From positions 175,167,021-175,231,020 of the forward strand of contig OY992537.1 of the NCBI GenBank assembly GCA_963921195.1: a stretch of 64,000 nucleotides of DNA. The letters are read 5' to 3'. The stretch's first letter is position 1. Each line of letters starts with the position of its first letter. The notes beneath the pieces are model-generated. The model was given only the letters and a program-made list of their open reading frames with translations. It searched no databases and was not told the origin of the DNA. This document shows positions 11,185 through 20,860 of the stretch, in pieces. The translations under genes were made by a program, and so were the position numbers. The DNA comes from Pegoplata infirma. Taxonomy: Eukaryota > Arthropoda > Insecta > Diptera > Anthomyiidae.

Positions 11185-12052
11185 TAGGGTATTCAATTAA
11201 TCGAGGTTCTTGTTTAATCAGTTAATCGAGCAAATAATTAATCGGGGTTGAGATTTAAAAAATTGTTTTCTTTTATTTTTTTAGTGCTAAAATTACAATA
11301 ATTTCATCGGTCAATATTTCCGTGATAAAAAAGATATCTGAAGGAATTCAAAAGTATTTCTTTTCAGATATGCTAAACTATTTTCACATCTAAAAATATT
11401 TCGTGGTTTTATAGGGTCCCAAACATTGCGAAAATCTGAGGTTATTCACACTCTAAATAAAATTATTTCAGTTTCCTACTATAAATTGGGTAAATTTACA
11501 CAAATTGCGTAATTCCACTTCAAATTATAGAAAATTTACACAATTTATAGTAGTAAATTTTTTTGAATTTGTATAAATTTACCAATAAACTGGACTAACT
11601 TTTTTAGAGAGCAGTATTGTAAATCGAAATCCTAAATATCTCAAGATCAGATAGATCAGCTCTAAGGCCAGATTCAGATTACGCGCATGAAAAACTATTA
11701 CAAAAATCTGTTGTGCTGGAAATGTATAACATATTGGCTAGGGTCACCAAGTTAATTTTTTTAAGGCGAAATAAATTTTTAGGGATTCGATAAAATATTT
11801 TCTAGGCGACAATTTTACACATTGATAAAAGAGAGTTTGATTAATTTTTTTATACCTAAACCGTAATTTGCAGAACCTTAAACAGCAAAAAATAACCAAA
11901 AGTACTAAAAAAAAGAAATTTCGGTTAATCGACACCGATTAATATATCGGTTTATTTGTTATTTGAAAATTGGCAATTTTAAATTATTCGAACAGTTAAT
12001 CGACCAAAATTAATCGGTTAGCCGATTAACGGTTAATCGATTGAATACCCTA
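11185..12052. mobile_element. hAT-like non-autonomous element, TAGGGTATTCAA ends
   Basis: The left end is TAGGGTATTCAATTAATCGA and the right end, inverted, is TAGGGTATTCAATCGATTAA. The flanks GCTGAACA and GCTAAACC resemble each other (6 of 8), fitting a decayed 8-bp hAT duplication. Near the ends the element has runs of TTAATCG/CGATTAA. A possible nested insert with CACTCTAAATAAA and TTTTTTAGAGAG ends lies at about 11452-11622. Confidence 0.6.
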
Positions 12053-12067
12053 GCTAAACCCGAATAT

Positions 12068-12368
12068 TTTTTTTTTTTTTTTTTATATACACTTTATTTT
12101 GGTTATTATTGAATCGCCTTTCTTAGGCCTAACAATAAGTATTTAAATCTTAAAACTCTAACTTAAAATAATATACACTCCAAAGGAGCCATTTTGTTGT
12201 ATGGGCCTCAAAGTTACAAGGGCGGCAAGTCTGCACGACGCAGTCTTGAATGTCCCTGGGTTCGTGTCAAGACTCTAGCCAAGGGGTTTGGGTGATTTTC
12301 CAGTTTATCAGCATATCTTGTCCTTATTGTGATAAACTCATCCTTAACAAATGGTATGTTAAGATCAT
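12068..12368 (-). pseudogene. Jockey-type retrotransposon 3' end, 5'-truncated, with poly(A)
   Basis: The minus strand encodes a terminal RT-element peptide with YDLNIPFVKDEF, RYADKLENHPNPLA and LRRADLPPL, ending at a stop near 12214. This resembles the C-terminus of jockey-clade ORF2 proteins. A 3' UTR of about 130 bp follows, with AATAAA (complement of 12093-12098) about 9 bases before a poly(A) tail (T-run 12068-12084). The 11-bp direct repeat AACCCGAATAT flanks it (12057-12067 and 12369-12379). Together these are the signs of target-primed reverse transcription with a 5' truncation. The open frame continues into flanking DNA only by chance. Confidence 0.7.
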
Positions 12369-12544
12369 AACCCGAATATAAAAAAATAAAATCGGTAAGA
12401 CGGTTTTTGACATGTCGGTTTCTTCCTACATTCAAAAAATTAAAAAAAAACTCAAAATTTATTTCCCTTTCATTTTTTTTCTTCTCTTCCTTTCTTTTTT
12501 TCTACTATTTTTTTTTTTGTTTCGAATTTCTCCCATTTCCGTGC

Positions 12545-13174
12545 CTAGAAAACAGTTTTTTTATTCTCTGGGTCCAAGTGTGGCACTTTTAACTTCTTTC
12601 CACATCAAAATGTGTCATTTGCTTAACAAAAGTAAAAAAAAATCTTTAAAAAAATTATGTTTTTGAGAGGTTACTTTATTTCTTTAAGGGGGAACTTTCC
12701 CCGTAGTCCGATTTTGTCCATCTCCGAGCATAACCAGGACTATGATCACGTAGTAAAACGATAGTTGACTATCGTCGATTTTTGGAGCCTTTTTACTCCC
12801 AAACTAATCAAAAAGTTTCAAAAATTTTTAATGTTTCTGGATTAGACAACACTCTTTAATAATTTAATAAAGAAAAATTTTTAAATTTCCCTTCAAAACG
12901 ATATGTATTTTGATGTCTTTTATGCATCATTTATCGTGTTCGTTTTACGTGATTAGCCCCCAGTATATGACCATAAGGCATATTCGTGCCAAACTTTAGG
13001 AGTTTATATCTTTTATTTTGGACTGTCTCGTGTCTTTCTCAGACGGACGACTGACATCGCCAGAATGTCTTAGAATTGATTACTGATACATTATGGGATC
13101 CTAGACCGATATTTTAATGCGTAATACACGGAAGGACATAGTGAGTATACCTCCTACTGTGATAGGAGGGTATA
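12545..13174 (-). mobile_element. DINE/Helentron-like element, reversed
   Basis: Read on the minus strand, from 13174 down: TATACCCTCCTATCACAG, a GGAGGTATACTCACTATG block, AAAATATCGGTCTAGGATCC, CATTCTGGCGATGTC, then the GGCACGAATATGCC and GGGGAAAGTTCCCCC blocks known from the other copies. The 3' hairpin is missing, so the copy is truncated near 12545. An inverted-end insert lies at 12745-12953. Confidence 0.65.
12745..12953. mobile_element. Small inverted-repeat insert in DINE copy
   Basis: ATCACGTAGTAAAACGA at the left and ATCACGTAAAACGA (inverted) at the right flank about 210 bp that no other DINE copy has at this place. A short palindrome, CGATAGTTGACTATCG, sits close to the left end. 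The target duplication could not be resolved. Confidence 0.4.
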
Positions 13175-13344
13175 AAGAGAAAAGTAATATGTATGGAATT
13201 AAGTAGAGAAGAGTGTAGTGGATTGCAATGTAATACATAATGAAAGTAGTACTCATTTTCAAGATTTTTCTCAGTCCTGTGTAGTTTAAGTACTCTTAAA
13301 ATTCGGTATACATATTGGGTTACCTTCCCAATTAGTTATAAATA

Positions 13345-13816
13345 CACTAAAAATATCTTGTAAAATTACCAAAAATGCCTCGTATATTAATTTCTTGCTA
13401 CCTCCTTTCTTACGAGAGTTCCTAGTAAGAATTACAATTTTATTGGTAAAAAGCTGTGAAATTACAAAAAATTTACAAGTTTTTTTACCAATAAAATTGT
13501 AAATTTATAACTTTTTTGATGCAATAAAAAGTACAAATATTTCTCGTGACTTAACTAGATTATGTGATATCTCCTATTTTACGAGAATTTCTAGGACAAA
13601 TTGTATTTTAGCAGAAAATTCTGTTAATTATCTGTAAAATTAAGATTACAAAGTTTAAAGTAATATAACAGATAAAACTTTGTTTTTTTTTTGTCACAAC
13701 AAAATACAAAGTATTTTCTTTAAATCTGTATTTTGACAAAAAACTCTGTCAAATATCTGTTGAATTGAGATTACAGTCATTTTACAGAGTATTTTACAGA
13801 GTTATTATTTTAAGTG
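13345..13816. mobile_element. Family K chimera (two subfamily halves)
   Basis: The left half starts CACTAAAAATATCTTGTAAA and carries the K1-type module CTACCTCCTTTCTTACGAG. The right half uses K2-type words (CTGTTAATTATCTGTAAAA, TACAGAGTATTTTACAGAG) and ends AGTTATTATTTTAAGTG. The switch lies near 13570-13610. TA precedes the element. It looks like a recombinant between subfamilies that share ends. Confidence 0.55.
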
Positions 13817-14101
13817 CACATTCAAAAAACCATAATTTATTATGATTTAACTATTGTTAGACACATTATTTGTAAATTGATATTACTTTTTAACAAAATT
13901 TCATTACAGTAATTATATAATTTAATATTATAGCCATACTATCCACAAATCCAAATAGACATATTTGTGAGTACACATTGTATTTAATAATAATCTTTTG
14001 TACTAATATATACAACATGAATTTGTTTAAATGATTAGATAGTCAAGCATTTGATTTTATAAACATACAAGTGTGTATTTAATTATTTTGACTATCAAAC
14101 A

Positions 14102-14926
14102 CAGTGTTGCCATTTCCAAAATGAAGAAAAGCGCCAAAATGTTGGAAAAAAGGGTAAAAAAGCGTAAAAATATACAAAAAAAAGGGTAAAAAAGCGCCAA
14201 GAGTAAAAAGTCAAAATTTAAAAATTTATTTTGAAAATGTACTTTTTAACTATGAAAATAACATATAAAAAAGGGTAAAAAGGGGTAAAACTGGCACATG
14301 AAAAGGGTAAAAAGCGCCAAAACATAAAATAAAAAAAAATATATGATATTTTTTATGAATTTGCCAAATTTATTGATACAAAACTAATAAGAAAATTGCA
14401 ATTTAAATTCCTACAATAATATTAAGATAACAAAAAACACAAAATTATACATAAAAACATTTGTCTTTATAGAAAAATAATTTTCAAATAGATCTATTTG
14501 ATTGTCGCACTCATCAAGCCACAAAATAGTTTTTTTTTTTTATAAAATACCTTTTTTGTAAATGATATTTGATAGCTTTGATTTGAATAAATTTGACTGT
14601 AAATACTTGAAGGCAATTTATAATTTAGCCAACAAATTTCAGAAATGTTTAAGAAAAAAACTGTCAACAAAAACGTACAAAAATTATGGTTTTGTAACAA
14701 AAACTTCAGTAAATATTTGCGAAACCTTACACATAAAAATAATCAACAAAAAGAAAGATTAACAAAATCACAAAATTTTTATAAAAAGCACCAAAAGCGT
14801 CACAAAATAATAAAAAAGCGCCATTAATACCCGTTTTTTTAAAAAAGGGTATTCGAAAAAAACTCCGGGTAAAACGACCGAAAAAGCACCAGAAAATACC
14901 CGAAAAGCGTCAAAATGGCAACACTG
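14102..14926. mobile_element. hAT-like non-autonomous element, CAGTGTTGCC ends
   Basis: The ends are CAGTGTTGCCATTT and, inverted, CAGTGTTGCCATTTTGACGC. A perfect 8-bp duplication, ATCAAACA, flanks it (14094-14101 and 14927-14934). Near both ends are repeats of AAAAGGGTAAAAAGCGCC and its variants, which would suit transposase binding. The middle is AT-rich and has no transposase. Confidence 0.85.
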
Positions 14927-14934
14927 ATCAAACA

Positions 14935-15600
14935 TTTTGTTGTAATGACTATTGTTAAAAATTTATATGTTTATTAGGGCATTTCACCAAAAACTTTTTT
15001 AGATTTTATTTCACGCTTAGACATTTCGTTTTTAAGTTATTGTGGATTAAACATTTCCCAAGTTCAATCCACAAAAACTGAATTTTTACCTTAAGGCCAA
15101 TAAAGTGCATTTAAAAAAAATAATTTTGACCCTGCATTAGTTTTTTAGTTCATAACTTTAATTTTTTTATAAAATTGATTTGATCAACCTTAAAAATTGT
15201 GGGGCGGTGGGGCGAAGGGGCATGAGAATTCATAGTATGTCGCTTTACAATTTGCATACATCAACAAAAGTTTTTGTTGTAAATTTATGAATTTATTTTT
15301 TGAAGGTAATTAAATTTTGATTTCACGTGAAATTAAATTAATTTTATTTAAATTTTATTTATGTGTGGATAATAAAGCAAATATTTATTTTATACAATGT
15401 CAAACGAATGTAAAAAATTATATATTTAATCTACAAATATAACACCATATGCACAGATATAGATATCAGCATCCTTTTTTTTACACCACTTTGTATGTAA
15501 AATACAAAATATGTTTTTTTTTTAAATAATGAAATATTTTTGTAGATAAATATACATATATTTACCTTTTCAAATTGGTAAGGGGATAAAACTATTTCTT
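14935..15600. other. AT-rich interval, no gene seen
   Basis: Nothing recognisable apart from a short GTGGGGCGGTGGGGCGAAGG stretch (15199-15218) in otherwise AT-rich DNA. No repeat unit or terminus was identified. Confidence 0.3.
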
Positions 15601-16348
15601 CACTCTAAATATTAACTCTGTTACATACTCTGTAAAATGACTGTAATCTCAATTCAACAGATATTTGACAGAGTTTTCTGTCAAAATACACATTTAAAGA
15701 AAATACTTTGTAATTTGTTGTGAGAAAAAAAAAACACAAAGTTTTATCTGTTATATTACTTTTAACTTTGTAATCTTTTTTTTACAGATAATTAACAGAG
15801 TTTTCTGCTAAAATACATATTTAAGCAATAAACTTTTTATTTTTTGTAACCAAAAAACTAAGTTTTATCTGTATTTAAAAAAAATCTTTAAAAAAAACAA
15901 AAAAAATCTTTTTAAAAATCTTATAAAAATTTTTTAAAATGACATGCATTTAACTAATCTCTGTAAATTTACAAAGTTTTTTATGTAAATTTAATTTGCA
16001 TTAAATGCATTTTACAAATATATGTTAATTTACAGAGTTTTTCTTTGCTAAGTGGTGGTTTATTAAACCAATATTTTACTAGAAACTCTGTAAATTAACA
16101 GTTTTTTTGTCCAAATCATTTTACAGAGTTGTAAAGTAAAATTACAGAGTTTTCTTTGTCAAATGGCTTTCATATTTAACCAGTATTTTACTATAAACTC
16201 TGTAAATTAACATTTTTTTTTTGCCAAAATCATTTTACATAGTTTTATAGTAAAATTACCAAAAAATGTTGCTAGCTGGAAAAGTATGGTGTACTCTGTT
16301 AGATTAGCAGAGTTTTTCTGTAATTTAACAGAGTTATTATTTTAAGTG
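15601..16348. mobile_element. Family K2 element (CTCTGT subfamily)
   Basis: The ends CACTCTAAATATTAACTCTG and CAGAGTTATTATTTTAAGTG are inverted. The interior is full of CTCTGTAAATT/AATTTACAGAG palindromic words about every 60-100 bp. The same subfamily occurs at 45393-46759, in the right half of 13345-13816 and as a fragment at 28223. Confidence 0.65.
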
Positions 16349-16394
16349 TTTAACTAAGTTTATTTGTTTAATATGTATATTAACTTGAAATGTA

Positions 16395-17130
16395 CACTCA
16401 AAAAAAAACCTTGTAAAGTTTCTATAAAATCTCGTGATTTTACGAGGCTATTCTCGTAAAATAGGAGGTAGGTAAAATTCTCGTAAAATTACGAGGATTT
16501 CCTCGTAATTTTGAATGCGCCAAAAACTGGTAAAACAACCAATTTTATTCGTAAAAATATTGTTTTAAAACCAAAAATAAAAAAAATTTTAAACTTACAA
16601 GAAAAAATAGTAAATATGTTTAAAAAAATAGTAAATTTACAAACCAAAATGGTAAATTTACAAAAGATTTTTTTTTGTTAAACAACATAAATCCTCGTAA
16701 TAAAATCATTTTTGTAAAATAACTGTTTTTTTTTAATTAACTAGAATCCTCGTAATAATTTTTTCAAAATTTTGTCAACTTTTTTTTTAAAATATTTTTC
16801 AATAAAAAAAAATTGTTTTTTTTTTTGTTAAACAAAATAAATCCTCGTATAACATAATTTTTGTAAAATAACAGTTTTTTTTTTGTAATTCAACTAGAAT
16901 CCTCGTAATAAAAACTTTGTTGTAAAATTACAGTTTTTTTTGTAAAATAACCTTTCAAAATGGTAGAATACAATTACGAAAATAAACTTGTAAAATTACC
17001 AATAAAACTGTAGTTCTCGTTTGAGCAAAGTACAAGATTTTTTGTTAAAAAACAAGGAAAATTGTTAAATATTGGTAGAACGGAATTACAAGGCATTTTA
17101 CCAGGCGTTTTACCAGTTTTTTTTTGAGTG
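16395..17130 (+). mobile_element. Family K1 reference copy
   Basis: It starts CACTCAAAAAAAAACCTTG and ends CCAGTTTTTTTTTGAGTG, with TA on both sides (16393-16394, 17131-17132). It has the GC-richer module ACGAGGCTATTCTCGTAAAA and TAGGAGGTAG near 16440-16470, repeated ATCCTCGTAATA words, and a GGTAGAATACAATTACG segment near 16961. It carries no large insertion, so it serves as the empty-site reference for the long copies at 17948-23263, 29405-34081 and 47197-51884. Confidence 0.8.
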
Positions 17131-17947
17131 TAATGGTTTTATATCATCCATTTACAAAAGGGTTCCTAGCTAGTATGGATGCCAAACAGAAAATGCCGAA
17201 TCCTGAAATTCCGCAATTTTTCGGTATTAACAAATCCAAGGATTCTTTTAATTAATCACGGGATTTTTCGGAATAAAAAAATTCAGTGATTTCGGGAACT
17301 GTTGCCAAAGTTCGAAACCCAGTCAATTTGGGTTTCGAACTTTGGCAACAATATTTCAATATTTGTTCATGCGAATAAGGACGATTAGACCATTTGTAGA
17401 ATTTTATAAGCAATAACAACGCAGGAAACGGTTAAAAAATAAAATTTTTGTCAACTTTTTTGCAAAATTTTAGTAAGGCATTCGAAAGAGAACCTTTCAA
17501 AAATAGGACTTTAATTTTTGCTTTAATTTAAAAAGGACGAATATCCAAAAAAAAAAAATAATTGAAATTTGGTTAAAAATGTAAAAATTCATATTTTGAT
17601 CCTAATTTTATGAGACTTGCAAAACTTGAAAAACTGTTGTTAGTATTTGTTTGTAACACTTTAATAACTTCAAGAATACACTATTTAAGGATTGCAAGGA
17701 CATGCATTTTTTTTAATTTTGGTTTTTTATTCCTGCCATTTGATGAAGTAGTAAACTACCCAAACCAAGTTTATAGGAATTATAAAATTAACCCTTAACT
17801 GCATATTACGCGGTAACATTGCAAAGAAATACAAAAAAAAAAAAATTTTTTTTCCTAATTCTTGTTTTTTATTCTTGGCATTGGATGCAGTATGACACAA
17901 AATAATTTTTTAAGAATTAAAATTAGGGATGAGATTTTCATGCACTA
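17131..17947. other. Interval with repeat end and long perfect hairpin
   Basis: At 17178-17290 lies a CCGAATCC/CGGGATT block related to 10912-11060. At 17301-17349 a 21-bp perfect inverted repeat (arms start GTTGCCAAAGTTCGAAACCC) encloses a 7-base loop. The rest is AT-rich with A-runs. No gene is visible. Confidence 0.5.
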
Positions 17948-18505
17948 CACTCAAAAAAAAAAAAACTTGTAAAACGCCTTTTAAAATGCCTTGTAATCCT
18001 GTTCTACCAATATTTAACAATTTTCCTTGTTTTTTAACAAAAATTCTTGTACTTTGCTCAAAACGAGAACACAGATTTATTGGTAATTTTACAAATTTAT
18101 TTTCGTAATTGTATTCTACCATTTTAAAAGGTTATTTTACAAAAAAAAATTAATTTTACAACAAATTTTTTATTACGAGGATTCTAGTTGATTTACAAAA
18201 TAAATCAGTTATTTTACAAAAATGATTTTATGACGAGGATTTATGTTGTTTAACAAAATAAAACTTTTTTTTTGTAAATTTTCTAAGTCCCAGACATATT
18301 TTTTGGGTTTGGAATAAAGAATAATTAAAAAAAGGTTTAAAAAAAATTTTTGATAAAATTTTCGAATTCCTAATTTTTTTTTGTTTGAAAATTTTCCAAG
18401 TCCTGGACAATTTTTTTTTTATAAAAAAAATTTAAAATAAATGTTGACAAAATTTTGGAAAATTTTCCAAGTACAAAATTTTGTTTGAAAATTTTCCATT
18501 TTTTT

Positions 18506-18891
18506 ATATCCGTCCGTCCTTCTGGTTGTAGATGGCACGATGCAGTCCAAAATAAAAGAGCTAGCCTTCTGCAATTTGGCATGAATATGTGTTATGGTCC
18601 TAGGCTGGTCAAGTTCGTAAATGGGCAAAATCGGCGCAGGGGGAAAAAGTTCCCCCTTTAAGAACTAAACCAACCTCTGAAAAAATACATTTTCTTTACA
18701 TGTATTTTTGTTAAAAAAAAATAAACATTTGGTATATTTATCGGGATGGGAAGGTGCTCTCAACGTCCCCCACTGACCCCCATCACCCCCCCCCCCCCAA
18801 AACAAATGCCCCTGACATTATTTTTGAATTTTTTTTTACATTTTGGAGGGTATAAAAGATTCGGCACAGCCGAATTTAACACTCTTACTTG
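18506..18891 (+). mobile_element. DINE/Helentron-like element, 5'-truncated
   Basis: It starts in the microsatellite (ATATCCGTCCGTCC), continues with TTTGGCATGAATATGTGTTA and GGGGGAAAAAGTTCCCCC, a C-run near 18787, and closes with GGAGGGTATAAAAG, the hairpin ATTCGGCACAGCCGAAT (18859-18875) and the end TCTTACTTG followed by a T-run. The 5' block is missing. Confidence 0.75.
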
Positions 18892-18934
18892 TTTTTTGTA
18901 AATTTACCATTATTGTTTGTAATTTTACCATTTT

Positions 18935-19502
18935 TATACCCTCCACTTAGTGATAGAGGTTATATATAAGTTTGTCATTCCGTTTGTAACTCATCGAAAT
19001 ATCGGTCTGGGACCCTATAAAGTATATATATTCATGATCCCCGATCGATTTTTCTAGCAATGTCCGTCTGTCTGTGGAAATTGTGATCACGACCAAAATA
19101 CTACACGGATATGACTGAAACTTAACATATTTATTGGAAGTTCTCCCGAGAAGTTTGGTATTGCATTTGAGTGATATCGGTTCAAAAGTTATGAACGAAA
19201 ATGCAAGGACACCTCAAAAATTCTGGTACATTCAACATAACATAAAAATACAAAATGCTTTAAGTCGGCTTCTGGTTGACATATGTGAACATAATTGAAC
19301 ACCAAAAGGTATTTTAACATGTACGAACATATTTTTTGACAAAAAAAGAAAAAAAATCACGGATTTTTTTTTTACCAAAAATTTTTGTTCGCGGATTTTT
19401 TTTTAAGTAATTTCTTTTTAAAAAAGTTTTTTGCAATAATCTTTTTGAAATTGTGGAGGGTATCACTACATTCGGCAAGGCCGAATTTAACTTTTTGACT
19501 TG
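18935..19502 (+). mobile_element. DINE/Helentron-like element, diverged full-length
   Basis: It has the start TATACCCTCCACTTAG, the TTTGTCATTCCGTTTGTAAC block, GGGACCCTATAAAGTATATA, a TGTCCGTCTGTCTG microsatellite and the 3' hairpin ATTCGGCAAGGCCGAAT (19470-19486), with loop AAG instead of ACA. The end is GACTTG then a T-run. The middle differs from other copies (TGACTGAAACTTAACATA, then CCCGAGAAGTTTGG), so it is a second subfamily. Confidence 0.75.
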
Positions 19503-20114
19503 TTTTAAATATATTTACCATTTTTATACCCTCCAACAACAGTATGGGGGTATACTCACTTTGTCATTCCGTTTGTAACGCATCGAAATATCGGTCGGGG
19601 ACCCCATAAAGTATATCATCAATTCCATGAGAAATCGTTGAATTTTGCGCATTTTCTGACCAAGGGTCTTCTGATTTTTGTTATATTTGGTACACACAAG
19701 CGCTATGGAACCATTTAAAGATATCATTTATCAGATCCAACGAATTAAAAAAATTCGCGATTTTATTCGCGATTTTCGTTTTTTAAAAAATGAAAAAAAT
19801 GCAAAATCTGTGAAACTTTGAACAGCTATATATTTTTAAGTACTTATTGTATCTTTATGAAATAAAGCGCAAAATGATGGTACGTTAGTCTATTTTTACA
19901 TTTAAAAATATGGAAAAAGTTGGTGGTTTAAAAGTGCATTTTAAATGCAAATGCAGTTTTGAAGTGCATTTTGCGAAACTTTTATCCCTTTGGATTTTTT
20001 TTTATTTAACATTATTATTTTCTTTATCATTTTTACTAGAAAAAAATGTCCTCCAAACTTTGTGCACGATAGCCGAACTATTGGTAATCATTTTTTTTTT
20101 TTTAATGTTACTTA

Positions 20115-20408
20115 CCCAAGTAAAAATGTAAAGGATCAGTACTGATCCGAAAAATGGATCGCTAAGATTAGATCAGTTTTAATCGGACGGATACAATTTC
20201 ATCCGAAAAATGGGTTTATCTAATTATATAAACCCATTTTTCGGATAACATTGTATCCGTCCGATTAAAACTGATCTAATCTTAGCGATCCATTTTTCGG
20301 ATCAGTACTGATCTTTCAAATTTCGGATTAATACTGATCCGAGTAAGATCTTTTAAATCTCGGGTAAGACATGATATATAAAAATATATCTAAACATTTT
20401 TACTAGGG
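20115..20408. mobile_element. Hairpin MITE, TA target, CCCWAGTAAAAATGT ends
   Basis: The ends CCCAAGTAAAAATGT and, inverted, CCCTAGTAAAAATGT are flanked by TA. The copy 2 foldback has the empty site GTTACTTAATTTTCCC (30551-30566). The core (20134-20312) is a near-perfect inverted repeat: arms with GATCAGTACTGATCCGAAAA, ATGGATCGCTAAGATTAGAT and ATCGGACGGATACAATTT meet at TAATTATAT. Such a hairpin could yield double-stranded RNA if transcribed. Confidence 0.85.
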
Positions 20409-20654
20409 TAATTTTCCCATATATTTTTTATTTTTTTTTTTTGTTATTTATACTAGACCACAATATAAACACTTAGATTTTCTTAATAATTTGTCGATTC
20501 TCATTAATCTTAATCACATAAGAGTGGTGCGTTTGCCTTTTTAATTAAAAACGTTCAAAAATATGAGCAGTAAGGAAGTGTACTACAAAGTCAAATGCAT
20601 TTTTTAACATTTTTTCAATGACGATATTTTAATATTTTTTAATGCCCAAAAGTC

Positions 20655-20860
20655 TATTGTGGGTGCTGTGGCTTAGTGGTTAGCGCGTTGGACTACTAGC
20701 CATCAAGCCTGGGTTAGATTTCCGGCTCAGGCAGAACATTTTTTCGGATATTTATTAGTTTCTATTTATTACTAATATTTATCGCAGCACCCTCCTTCGT
20801 TGATAAATAGCACTAAAACGTCAACGAAGTAAAATAATAAAATAATGGCTATTAAACACA
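20655..20860 (+). repeat. tRNA-like SINE or tRNA pseudogene
   Basis: GGTGCTGTGGCTTAGTGGTT then AGCGCGTTGGACT contains a pol III A-box (TGGCTTAGTGG). A B-box-like GGTTAGATTTCC follows about 40 bases later, with the usual GGTTCGA changed to GGTTAGA. The T-arm pairs only partly. The tail ends AAGTAAAATAATAAAATAAT. It sits inside the left arm of the foldback at 19617-22634, where copy 2 has none. The B-box changes make a working tRNA unlikely; a tRNA-derived SINE is the better reading. Confidence 0.55.

Noticed and set aside
12407..12666. Open frames of 61 and 84 residues as secreted or membrane peptides
   Set aside because: They are T-run translations at the broken edge of a reversed DINE copy.
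20655..20730. Functional tRNA gene
   Set aside because: The B-box reads GGTTAGATTTCC instead of GGTTCRANYCC, and the arms pair poorly.
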